NCBI GenBank assembly: GCA_030149815.1
Contig: JASLHI010000035.1
Coordinates: forward strand, 1 to 34,239
Length of the DNA stretch: 34,239 nt
DNA from: Aquirhabdus sp.
GTDB taxonomy: Bacteria; Pseudomonadota; Gammaproteobacteria; Pseudomonadales; Moraxellaceae
Reading direction: 5' to 3'
Under the pieces are notes generated by a model that saw only the letters and a program-made list of their open reading frames with translations, was not told where the DNA came from and did not search any database. Position numbers and translations under genes: made by a program. The first letter of the stretch is position 1, and every line of letters begins with the position of its first letter. Shown here piece by piece: positions 25,303-33,158 of this stretch.

Positions 25303-26346
25303 ATGGCACTTATTTCGTTACGCCAATTGCTTGATCATGCTGCTGAACATGGCTATGGCGTTCCAGCTTTCAACGTCAATAATCTTGAACAAATGCGCGC
25401 TATTATGGAAGCGGCGGATAAGACTGATTCTCCTGTCATTGTGCAAGCGAGCGCAGGCGCACGTAAATATGCGGGTGCACCATTTTTACGTCATTTGATT
25501 TTAGCTGCAATTGAAGAATGGCCACATATTCCAGTTGTGATGCATCAAGATCACGGAACAAGCCCAGAAATCTGTCAACGTTCAATCCAGTTGGGTTTTA
25601 GCTCTGTGATGATGGATGGTTCATTGGGAGTGGATGGTAAAACTCCTACTAATTATGAATATAACGTTAATGTGACCCGTGAGGTGGTCAAGCTGGCTCA
25701 TGCATGTGGCGTTTCTGTTGAGGGTGAGATAGGTTGCCTTGGTAGCTTGGAAACAGGTATGGCTGGCGAAGAGGATGGTGTGGGGGCTGAAGGTGTTTTA
25801 GATCACTCACAATTACTCACAACAGTTGAAGAAGCTGCACAATTTGTAAAAGATACCAATGTTGATGCATTAGCGATTGCGATTGGTACGAGTCATGGTG
25901 CTTATAAGTTTACTCGTCCACCAACAGGCGATATTTTAGCAATTGATCGTATTAAAGAAATTCACGCTAAAATTCCCAATACTCATTTAGTGATGCATGG
26001 CTCAAGTTCTGTACCGCAAGAGTGGCTGCAAATTATCAATGAGTTTGGTGGTGATATTAAAGAAACTTACGGTGTGCCTGTTGAACAAATCGTTGAAGCG
26101 ATTAAGCATGGTGTTCGTAAGGTAAATATTGATACTGACTTACGTTTGGCTTCTACTGGTGCAATTCGCCGTTTCATGGCTGAGCATCCAGCAGAATTTG
26201 ATCCACGTAAATTCTTTGCTCAAACAGTTACGGCAATGCGTGATGTTTGTATTGATCGTTATCAGCAGTTTGGTACTGCAGGTCACGCAAGCAAGATCAA
26301 TCCTATTTCTCTTGAAAAAATGTCAACTCGTTACGCTGCAAAATAA
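25303..26346 (+). CDS. fba: Class II fructose-1,6-bisphosphate aldolase (Calvin subtype)
   Basis: A 347-residue zinc-dependent aldolase that joins or splits dihydroxyacetone phosphate and glyceraldehyde 3-phosphate. Metal and substrate residues are visible in HQDH at 81-84, EGEIGCLG at 140-147, GTSHGAYKF at 195-203, LVMHGSSSVP and KVNIDTDLR. Its length and the EGEIGCLGSLETGM block fit the fructose-bisphosphate aldolase 'Calvin cycle subtype'. It lies near pgk but behind a terminator, so it has its own promoter. In Acinetobacter-type organisms, which as recalled usually lack phosphofructokinase, the gene serves mainly gluconeogenesis. Confidence 0.96.
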   Translation: MALISLRQLLDHAAEHGYGVPAFNVNNLEQMRAIMEAADKTDSPVIVQASAGARKYAGAPFLRHLILAAIEEWPHIPVVMHQDHGTSPEICQRSIQLGFSSVMMDGSLGVDGKTPTNYEYNVNVTREVVKLAHACGVSVEGEIGCLGSLETGMAGEEDGVGAEGVLDHSQLLTTVEEAAQFVKDTNVDALAIAIGTSHGAYKFTRPPTGDILAIDRIKEIHAKIPNTHLVMHGSSSVPQEWLQIINEFGGDIKETYGVPVEQIVEAIKHGVRKVNIDTDLRLASTGAIRRFMAEHPAEFDPRKFFAQTVTAMRDVCIDRYQQFGTAGHASKINPISLEKMSTRYAAK

Positions 26347-26409
26347 AGAGATATTTAGGTAAACTGACATATGCCTAATTTGCCAGAGTAGCATTTAGTT
26401 TTTTAATTT

Positions 26410-26426
26410 TGCATCATTGTGGTGCA
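26410..26426 (+). promoter_or_regulatory. NtrC-binding site
   Basis: TGCATCATTGTGGTGCA matches the enteric NtrC dyad TGCACC-N5-GGTGCA in 11 of 12 specified positions. It lies about 215 bases upstream of the start expected from the sigma-54 promoter, a distance compatible with an enhancer. Confidence 0.65.
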
Positions 26427-26607
26427 ATAATTGCAGAATTAATTAAAGTGAAACTTTTTGGTGCGTTTTTGGTATGTCGGCTTGATGGTAAAGTTTGAAA
26501 TTATATGCATGAAAGTCGTGCGGTATAATGAATAAATTGAGTTAGATGTAAGCTGCACTTGATATCAATGGACTGAGGAAAAGTGAAGGCGCACCAAAAG
26601 TGTATTT

Positions 26608-26625
26608 TTGGTATGTTTTTTGCTT
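26608..26625 (+). promoter_or_regulatory. Sigma-54 (RpoN) promoter of glnA
   Basis: TTGGTATGTTTTTTGCTT has the required GG-N10-GC arrangement (GG 26610-26611, GC 26622-26623) and matches the -24/-12 consensus TTGGCACG-N4-TTGCT at most positions. With the upstream NtrC-like site it predicts nitrogen-limited induction of glnA. The transcript would begin near 26634. Confidence 0.65.
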
Positions 26626-26776
26626 AAAAAAGCTCACTTCTTTGTGAAAAGTGTTGATGTTGTAGTGGAGGAACTGTATCTGAGGAAGAACAGTATCTGA
26701 CACCTGTTTCACCACTAATGTTAATGTTGTTGCATTGATTTTTTATTGATTTTTCTAGCGCTGGAGCATAGCAAGC

Positions 26777-28186
26777 ATGAGCAACAAAGTTCTCAATTTG
26801 ATTAAAGAACACGAAGCGGAATGGGTAGATTTCCGTTTTACTGATACACGTGGTAAAGAGCAACATGTGAGCTTTCCAGCACACACTGTAGATGAAGGCA
26901 CTTTTGTAGACGGTAAAATGTTTGACGGTTCTTCAGTTGCTGGTTGGAAAGGCATTGAAGCATCAGACATGATTCTGTTGCCTGATCCAGAAACAGCTTT
27001 CATGGACCCGTTCTTTTCTGCACCAACTGTTGTTGTGACTTGTGATGTTATCGAGCCATCAACAATGCAAGGTTACGAGCGTGATCCACGTTCTATCGCA
27101 CGTCGCGCAGAAGAATACCTGAAATCTACAGGTATTGGTGATACAGCATTCTTCGGTCCAGAACCAGAATTCTTTATTTTTGATGAAGTGAAATTTGACA
27201 TCGACATGTCAGGTGCACGCCACACGATCTATGCAGAAGAAGCTGCATGGTCAACAAGTAATTCATACGAAGGTGGTAACTCAGGCCACCGTCCACGCGT
27301 TAAAGGTGGCTACTTCCCAGTTCCACCAGTTGATAGTGCACAAGACATCCGTGTTGCAATGTGTGAAGCGATTGAAGCGATGCTTGGTGAAGGTCGTGTT
27401 GAAGTTCAGCATCACGAAGTTGCATCTTGCCAATCAGAAATCGGTGTGACATTTAACACATTGGTTCGTAAAGCAGATGAAGTTCAAGTACTGAAATATG
27501 CAGTATTGAACGTTGCACACGAACATGGCAAATCAGCGACTTTCATGCCTAAACCACTCGTTGGCGACAACGGTTCAGGTATGCATGTTCACATGTCAAT
27601 CAGCAAAAACGGCGTAAACACCTTTGCTGGTGATGACTATGCTGGCTTGTCAGAAACTGCATTGTTGTTCATCGGTGGTATCATCAAGCACGCTCGTGCA
27701 TTGAACGCGATCACCAATCCATCGACCAACAGTTATAAGCGTCTTGTACCACACTACGAAGCGCCGATTATGTTGGCTTACTCAGCACGTAACCGTTCTG
27801 CGTCAATCCGTATCCCATACGTATCGAACCCTAAAGGTCGTCGTATCGAAGCACGTTTCCCAGATCCAGTTGCTAACCCATACTTGGCATTCGCTGCGTT
27901 GTTGATGGCTGGTCTTGATGGTATCCAGAACAAGATCCATCCAGGTGCAGCAGCAGATAAAAATCTGTATGACCTGCCACCAGAAGAAGAAGCATTGATC
28001 CCAACAGTAGCTCACTCACTTGAAATGGCTCTTGATGCATTGAAAGCTGACCATGAGTTCTTGCTGAAAGGTGGTGTGTTCACTAAAGAAATGCTTGATG
28101 CATACATTGACCTAAAAATGGAAGATGTACGTCGCTTGAACACAACGACTCACCCAGTTGAGTTCGAAATGTATTACAGCTGCTAA
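26777..28186 (+). CDS. glnA: Type I glutamine synthetase
   Basis: A 469-residue GSI that makes glutamine from glutamate, ammonia and ATP, as a cytoplasmic dodecamer. It shows the N-terminal FDGSSVAGWKGIEASDM, the metal and ATP site residues in FFGPEPEFF and GSGMHVHMS, NPSTNSYKRLVP, RNRSASIRIP, and the adenylylation loop with tyrosine 398 in NLYDLPPEE, so GlnE-type control of activity is likely. The end EFEMYYSC is typical. GGAG lies 10 bases before the ATG. It is closed by a strong terminator and is preceded by sigma-54 and NtrC signals. Confidence 0.98.
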   Translation: MSNKVLNLIKEHEAEWVDFRFTDTRGKEQHVSFPAHTVDEGTFVDGKMFDGSSVAGWKGIEASDMILLPDPETAFMDPFFSAPTVVVTCDVIEPSTMQGYERDPRSIARRAEEYLKSTGIGDTAFFGPEPEFFIFDEVKFDIDMSGARHTIYAEEAAWSTSNSYEGGNSGHRPRVKGGYFPVPPVDSAQDIRVAMCEAIEAMLGEGRVEVQHHEVASCQSEIGVTFNTLVRKADEVQVLKYAVLNVAHEHGKSATFMPKPLVGDNGSGMHVHMSISKNGVNTFAGDDYAGLSETALLFIGGIIKHARALNAITNPSTNSYKRLVPHYEAPIMLAYSARNRSASIRIPYVSNPKGRRIEARFPDPVANPYLAFAALLMAGLDGIQNKIHPGAAADKNLYDLPPEEEALIPTVAHSLEMALDALKADHEFLLKGGVFTKEMLDAYIDLKMEDVRRLNTTTHPVEFEMYYSC

Positions 28187-28205
28187 TTTTTAGAAGTTAG
28201 TGAGT

Positions 28206-28234
28206 AAAAAAGGTCTGCAATGCAGACCTTTTTT
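28206..28234 (+). terminator. Rho-independent terminator after glnA
   Basis: The perfect arms AAAAAAGGTCTGCA and TGCAGACCTTTTTT end in a T-run 20 bases after the glnA stop; the mirrored A-run could allow function in both directions. Confidence 0.95.
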
Positions 28235-28352
28235 ATTATGACTAATGCATGTTTCCGTTCTTCGTAAAGATTTAAATCTTCATCATATTCATACTTAAAT
28301 ATATTGTTTTGTGGTTTACAATATCTTCATCCATCCGCATAGGACTTGCTCA

Positions 28353-28904
28353 ATGAGAATTTCTAATAAAATGACAGTTAAGCCACGTTTGGTTATAGGT
28401 GTGGTACTGTTGAGTTTTTTTTCGACAACGACCATGATTGGTTCGATTGCCCAAGCGGCTGTTTATAAAAAAGTAGATGCAGATGGTAATGTAAGTTTTA
28501 CTGATGTTCCTGATAAGTCCGCTCAATTAGTGAATGTCGCTCCGCTTGAGACGGTCCCTGCGCTAAGTCCAGATGTTATTGCTAAGACTTTAAATGATGA
28601 GGATTCTCAGAAAAATACCGCAGCAAATGTGAATTATACGATTCGGATTATTTCACCTAAAGCAGATCAGACATATCATCGTTCAGCTGATGCATTCTCA
28701 GCAAATGTAGAAGTAAAACCGAATTTGCAGAACGGTGATCATTTAGTGCTTTTAATCGATGGTAAAACATCTGATCAAAAGATTCCTCCAAATACCCTTG
28801 ATCGTGGACAGCATCAATTTGAAGCACGGGTGGTCTCTGAAAAAGGACGTATCTTAAAATCTATGACCACGACGTTTTTTGTACAACAGCCTACTGCTCG
28901 ATAA
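28353..28904 (+). CDS. DUF4124 domain-containing secreted protein
   Basis: A 183-residue protein with a Sec signal peptide (hydrophobic core about 13-30, cleavage likely after SIAQA near residue 35). It continues AVYKKVDADGNVSFTDVPD, the hallmark of DUF4124. The C-terminal 80 residues look like a small beta-sandwich (IRIISPKADQTYHRSADAFSANVEV). AGGA lies eight bases before ATG 28353; an upstream GTG at 28311 is in frame but would spoil the signal peptide. In Pseudomonas and Acinetobacter a DUF4124 gene commonly follows glnA and precedes ntrBC; here ntrBC does not follow. Function unknown; probably periplasmic. Confidence 0.87.
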   Translation: MRISNKMTVKPRLVIGVVLLSFFSTTTMIGSIAQAAVYKKVDADGNVSFTDVPDKSAQLVNVAPLETVPALSPDVIAKTLNDEDSQKNTAANVNYTIRIISPKADQTYHRSADAFSANVEVKPNLQNGDHLVLLIDGKTSDQKIPPNTLDRGQHQFEARVVSEKGRILKSMTTTFFVQQPTAR

Positions 28905-28914
28905 GGTTTATAAA

Positions 28915-29496
28915 TTGAGATCAAAACAATCGTCTTCGTTTCAATCTGAAAAACGAAGACGTACTTTGCGGTGGTTTAGTGTTAAACATCAGCATCATAG
29001 ACGACTGACCGCGGAATTACCTTTAGTACCGTGGCTTCTTGCTCAGGGATCGTTAACGCAACAGCTGCGCCATTATGCAGATGGAAAGTTTAGTGTTGTA
29101 CGCTTGCATGAGTCATTGCAACACCCAAATTCCGATGAAGTAAAGCGATTACATATCTATCCAGGGCAGCGTGTTTGGGTTCGTGAGGTTTTATTATTTG
29201 GTAATTCACAAAAACCTTGGGTACATGCGCGTAGTGTGATGCCTCTCAAGACCTTATCTGGATCGGGTCGTCGCTTAAAGTTATTAAAAAATCGTTCTTT
29301 GGGTTCTCTCTTATTTGAACGTGGTGGCGTGCAAATCATTCCAAAATTCGAGCAGCGACAAGCTAGGGAGCTTGCTCAACTTTCTGAGGGGTGGACGCGT
29401 CGTACGACTTATGTCTGGCATAAAAAATATCTATTAGTACAAGAAACCTTTTTGCCTGCGTTTGTAGAATCTTTAAATTGTGAAAAAGACGTATAA
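28915..29496 (+). CDS. ubiC: Chorismate lyase (chorismate pyruvate-lyase)
   Basis: A 193-residue UbiC that removes pyruvate from chorismate to give 4-hydroxybenzoate, the first committed step of ubiquinone synthesis. Family features include PWLLAQGSLTQQLR, VWVREVLLFGNSQKPWVHARSVMP and the C-terminal TRRTTYVWHKKYLLVQETFLPAF. The start is inferred to be TTG 28915: AAGG overlapping the stop of the preceding gene lies eight bases upstream, and no ATG exists in a suitable place. A longer frame from 28879 is less likely. ubiA follows after 59 bases in the same direction, a common pairing. Confidence 0.9.
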   Translation: MRSKQSSSFQSEKRRRTLRWFSVKHQHHRRLTAELPLVPWLLAQGSLTQQLRHYADGKFSVVRLHESLQHPNSDEVKRLHIYPGQRVWVREVLLFGNSQKPWVHARSVMPLKTLSGSGRRLKLLKNRSLGSLLFERGGVQIIPKFEQRQARELAQLSEGWTRRTTYVWHKKYLLVQETFLPAFVESLNCEKDV

Positions 29497-29555
29497 TTCG
29501 ACTAGGGTTATCTACTTTTGGCGCCATTCATAATGGTTTTGCGAGTTAATATCTG

Positions 29556-30452
29556 ATGAATCTTTCTGTGCAATCACCACATTTATCATGGCGTGAGCGT
29601 CTTTACGCGTATGTGCAATTAACTCGTCTAGATCGTCCTGTTGGTATTGAGTTGCTGCTTTGGCCGACGCTATGGGCGGTTTGGTTGGCTGGTCAACAAA
29701 CGAGCACACACCATACGTCATGGTCAATTGTATTGATTTTTATTTGCGGTGTTGTTTTGATGCGTTCCGCAGGGTGTGTAATTAACGATTTCGCTGATCG
29801 ACATGTGGATGGTCAAGTTGAGCGAACTAAGAATCGACCGCTTGCAAGTGGAAAAGTCTCAGCAAAATCAGCATTGGTATTGTTTGTCGTATTGCTTTTA
29901 ATGAGTGCGGCGTTATTAATATTTTTGCCGATTCAGACGTTGTATTGGGCATTTGGTGCGTTATTTTTGGCGACGCTGTATCCGTTTATGAAGCGTTGGA
30001 CTTATCTGCCGCAGTTTGTTTTGGGAGCCGCATTTTCGTGGGCAATTCCGATGGCTTATGTCGCTCAAGGTCAAACGCCAGATCTGGTCTGTTGGTTGTT
30101 GTATGCTGCGAATTTGAGTTGGACGGTTGCGTACGATACGCAATATGCGATGACTGATCGACCTGATGATCTTAAAGCTGGGATTAAGTCTACAGCGATT
30201 CTTTTTGCAAAATATGATTTATTGATCATTTGTATTTTACAAGCAGTTTTTCTTGTGGTAATGGCAGTAGTTTTTTGCTTACTGCATTTACCTATTTGCG
30301 CATTTATTGGGCTTTTTATTGCATTGGTTTTGTTTGTGAATCAATATTTGCGTACACGTGATCGTTTACCTGTTCATACATTTTGGGCTTTTCTGAATAA
30401 TTGTTGGGTTGGGCGAGTGATTTGGTTGGGTGTTGCTATTTCACTGTTTTGA
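29556..30452 (+). CDS. ubiA: 4-hydroxybenzoate octaprenyltransferase UbiA
   Basis: A 298-residue integral membrane prenyltransferase with about eight or nine hydrophobic helices. The two aspartate-rich Mg-binding motifs are present: NDFADRHVD at 77-85, followed by RTKNRPLASGK, and DTQYAMTDRPDD at 194-205, followed by LKAGIKSTA. It attaches the polyprenyl tail to 4-hydroxybenzoate made by UbiC. TM proline and glycine features (LLLWPTLWAVW) match the family. Confidence 0.96.
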   Translation: MNLSVQSPHLSWRERLYAYVQLTRLDRPVGIELLLWPTLWAVWLAGQQTSTHHTSWSIVLIFICGVVLMRSAGCVINDFADRHVDGQVERTKNRPLASGKVSAKSALVLFVVLLLMSAALLIFLPIQTLYWAFGALFLATLYPFMKRWTYLPQFVLGAAFSWAIPMAYVAQGQTPDLVCWLLYAANLSWTVAYDTQYAMTDRPDDLKAGIKSTAILFAKYDLLIICILQAVFLVVMAVVFCLLHLPICAFIGLFIALVLFVNQYLRTRDRLPVHTFWAFLNNCWVGRVIWLGVAISLF

Positions 30453-30606
30453 TCATTTATTCAGAACCAAGTTTCGTTTCAAATTTTCTTTGTTTTTCAT
30501 GATTTATTTGATTTTAAAATGAAGGATTGAAAAATCTATGGCAGTTGAAAAATGAGCGCATGATACAATCCATCATTATTGACTTAATCCTTCTTGATAG
30601 AGTGGT

Positions 30607-31131
30607 ATGACAACTCCTTTAGTACATCCTAGTGAAATGGATACCCCAACAATTCGCTATATCGAGCTTGCCAATGAAGCTGCAACAAGGCGAGTTGCTG
30701 CTCATCTTGCGCAAGTGTGTGTATCAGGGATTGTTTATCTCGTTGGCGGATTAGGTGCGGGTAAAACAACTTTTACTCGGGCATGGTTACAGGCAAAAGG
30801 TCATGTGGGTGCAGTCAAAAGCCCAACCTATACTTTGGTAGAGCCTTATCAAATTGCAGGACAGTCTGTATTTCATTTTGATCTTTATCGCTTGAATGAT
30901 CCTTTTGAGTTAGAGCTCATGGGTATTCGGGATTATTTTGAGGATCATCAGGCGTTATTTTTAATTGAGTGGCCACAAAAAGGTGAGCCTGTCATTCCAG
31001 ATGCTGATTTGCAATTGACGTTGCAGACTGCAGCAGATGATGTCACGCGACATTTAAAAATTGAAGCGTTAAGTCCAGTTGGAATTGCAGCATTGACTCA
31101 ATTAGAAATGATTTTGGCTGAGCCGCTATGA
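30607..31131 (+). CDS. tsaE: tRNA threonylcarbamoyladenosine biosynthesis ATPase TsaE
   Basis: A 174-residue P-loop protein with Walker A GGLGAGKTT at 47-55, the SPTYTLVEPY segment, FHFDLYRLNDPFELELMG and LIEWPQKGE, all standard for TsaE (YjeE). It supports the TsaB-TsaD complex in forming t6A37 of ANN-decoding tRNAs. A GAGTGG ribosome site lies directly upstream of the ATG. Its stop overlaps the mutL start (ATGA). The N-terminal 15 residues exceed the usual family start. The amidase gene amiC, which lies between tsaE and mutL in E. coli, is absent. Confidence 0.95.
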   Translation: MTTPLVHPSEMDTPTIRYIELANEAATRRVAAHLAQVCVSGIVYLVGGLGAGKTTFTRAWLQAKGHVGAVKSPTYTLVEPYQIAGQSVFHFDLYRLNDPFELELMGIRDYFEDHQALFLIEWPQKGEPVIPDADLQLTLQTAADDVTRHLKIEALSPVGIAALTQLEMILAEPL

Positions 31132-33158
31132 ATGATTTTTTGCAAGAGTCTTCATCAGAATTACTGCCAGTGTCTGATGCATTGAGTCATAAACGAATTC
31201 AGAAGTTGCCTGCGGCGCTTGCTAACCAAATTGCTGCAGGTGAGGTGGTTGAACGTCCTGCATCTGTTGTCAAAGAGTTAGTTGAAAATGCTTTGGATGC
31301 AGGTGCAACGCGCATTGAAGTGCGGATTCAGCAAGGTGGTTCATCACTTATTGAAGTGTTGGATAATGGTTCTGGGATCCATCCTGATGATTTGGTGTTG
31401 GCTGTTTTACGTCATGCGACGAGTAAAATTTCTACAGCTGAGCAGCTTGCAGCGATTGCCACGCTAGGATTTCGTGGTGAAGCATTGGCTTCAATTGCTG
31501 CTATTTCTCGTTTTAGTTTATCAAGTAGCCAGACCGATGATGGTTTAGGTTTTGAAGTCGCTGTAGATACAGCAATTGATCATGAAGTGCCATCATCTTC
31601 ATTGAAAGACTCGATCAAGCCAAAACCAGTTGCTCATGTGCGTGGTACGCGAGTCGTCATAAGGGATTTGTTTTATAACGTACCTGCGCGGCGTAAATTT
31701 CTAAAAAGTGTGGCGACGGAATATAGTCATATCGAAGAAGTTATTAAGCGTATGGCATTGGTGCATTTTGATGTGGCATTTGTGCTGATTCATCAAGATC
31801 AACGAAAGCTAGAGTTGCCAATTGCAGATAGTGGCGAATTACGTCTGCAACGAGTGCGTAGGATTTTGGGTGGACGATTTGCTGATACGGCGCATTGGAT
31901 TGATGCACAAAGCTTGGATTTAAGGTTGGCTGGTTGGCTGGGTCATCCTGCTGAAGCACGTGCGCAGGCTGATTTACAGTATCTTTATGTGAATGGTCGA
32001 GTGGTCAAAGATCGCAGTGTGAGTCATGCGCTACGCATGGCTTATGAGTCCGTATTACATGGCCATAAACATCCCGCGTTTTTATTGTTTTTGGAGATTG
32101 ATCCAGAGCGAGTGGATGTCAATGTTCATCCAACGAAGCATGAAGTTCGGTTTGTTGCACAAAGAGAAGTGCATGAGTTTGTTCGACATCATGCCAAACA
32201 AGTTTTGTCTCAGTTTCAAACTGCACCAGCGGAGCTTGCTGATGCCCTTCATCCGAGTCAACGTCAGCCTGAGCAAATACAATCAGTACTAGGTCTGCAT
32301 CAATATGATTCAAATCAAACGCCAGATGCGCATATCGGGCAGACACAGTCGTTTATAGATTCCAGTTCATTACAAGATCAGACCAAACTTAGCGCATATA
32401 CTCATCAGCCGTATTCAGAATCTTCTTATCAAAATCAAGGTGTGAAGACTGCTTTAGGGCAATATTTTCAAGCATTACGTCCAGAAGAAAGTCGCAATTC
32501 GAATACACCTGTAAAGCAAGAGGCTGATGAATATCCACTTGGATTAGCGTTAGCTCAATTGCATGGCATTTATATTTTGGCGCAGAATCGTGATGGTTTA
32601 ATCATGGTCGATATGCACGCTGCACATGAGCGAATTTTGTTGGAGCAATTAAAAGTCGCATGGGATGCTAATCAATCCGCACAATGGCAAACACAACCGT
32701 TATTAGTACCATTAGCGGTTGATGTCACTGCACAACAAGCACATCGTGCTGAACAAATCCAAGACAGCTTAAATCGCTTAGGTTTAGAAGTAGATCGGCA
32801 AGGTGAGCAAACGGTTGTGGTTCGTGCGGTGCCTGCTTTATTAGCGCGAGGGAATATCTCGAGTTTGGTGCAGCAGCTTTTATCAGATATTGATTTATCT
32901 GAATTAAATACAGATGATCAGGAGTCGCAGGTCAATGCGCATAATGGCGGCTTGATTCGCGCCCGTGATCGCATTCTAGGGACGATGGCGTGTCATGGGG
33001 CGGTACGTGCCCATCGACAGCTTAGCCTTGCTGAAATGAACGCGTTGTTACGCCAAATGGAGCAGACGCCATTTGCGAGCCAATGTAACCACGGTCGACC
33101 CACATGGCGTGCATTTCCGCTATCACAGCTTGATAAATTATTTGCACGAGGCGATTGA
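31128..33158 (+). CDS. mutL: DNA mismatch repair protein MutL (endonuclease-type)
   Basis: A 676-residue MutL. The GHKL ATPase half shows IAAGEVVERPASVVKELVEN at 35-54, DNGSGI at 79-84 and TLGFRGEALASIAAI at 112-126. After a polar linker (about 360-460) the C-terminal half carries the latent endonuclease signature DMHA-x2-E-x4-E at 495-506, with supporting ACHGAVRAH near 622 and CNHGRP near 653. E. coli MutL lacks this and uses MutH; the motif predicts a MutL that nicks DNA itself. The protein has about 23 extra N-terminal residues before IQKLPAALANQIAAGE. A GAG five bases upstream supports the ATG at 31128, which overlaps tsaE. Confidence 0.96.
   Translation: MNDFLQESSSELLPVSDALSHKRIQKLPAALANQIAAGEVVERPASVVKELVENALDAGATRIEVRIQQGGSSLIEVLDNGSGIHPDDLVLAVLRHATSKISTAEQLAAIATLGFRGEALASIAAISRFSLSSSQTDDGLGFEVAVDTAIDHEVPSSSLKDSIKPKPVAHVRGTRVVIRDLFYNVPARRKFLKSVATEYSHIEEVIKRMALVHFDVAFVLIHQDQRKLELPIADSGELRLQRVRRILGGRFADTAHWIDAQSLDLRLAGWLGHPAEARAQADLQYLYVNGRVVKDRSVSHALRMAYESVLHGHKHPAFLLFLEIDPERVDVNVHPTKHEVRFVAQREVHEFVRHHAKQVLSQFQTAPAELADALHPSQRQPEQIQSVLGLHQYDSNQTPDAHIGQTQSFIDSSSLQDQTKLSAYTHQPYSESSYQNQGVKTALGQYFQALRPEESRNSNTPVKQEADEYPLGLALAQLHGIYILAQNRDGLIMVDMHAAHERILLEQLKVAWDANQSAQWQTQPLLVPLAVDVTAQQAHRAEQIQDSLNRLGLEVDRQGEQTVVVRAVPALLARGNISSLVQQLLSDIDLSELNTDDQESQVNAHNGGLIRARDRILGTMACHGAVRAHRQLSLAEMNALLRQMEQTPFASQCNHGRPTWRAFPLSQLDKLFARGD

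Larger units (their letters stand above)
26347..26776 (+). promoter_or_regulatory. glnA upstream regulatory region
   Basis: This 430-base gap between fba and glnA holds no convincing gene. It contains an NtrC-like site (26410-26426), a TATAAT box without a good -35 (26524-26529), a sigma-54-type -24/-12 promoter (26608-26625), and a leader of about 140 bases with an imperfect 17-base-period direct repeat (26671-26700). Confidence 0.6.

Noticed and set aside
26524..26529. TATAAT as a sigma-70 promoter for glnA
   Set aside because: The -10 box is perfect, but the region 16-18 bases upstream has no acceptable -35 and there is no extended -10 TG. The sigma-54 signal is better supported; a weak second promoter remains possible.
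26705..26712. TGTTTCAC, a parS half-site in the glnA leader
   Set aside because: Only half of the palindrome is present, and it lies in the glnA leader far from parAB.
30521..30593. GAAGGATT / AATCCTTC inverted repeat upstream of tsaE
   Set aside because: Only eight bases per arm with a 57-base spacer in AT-rich DNA; likely chance.
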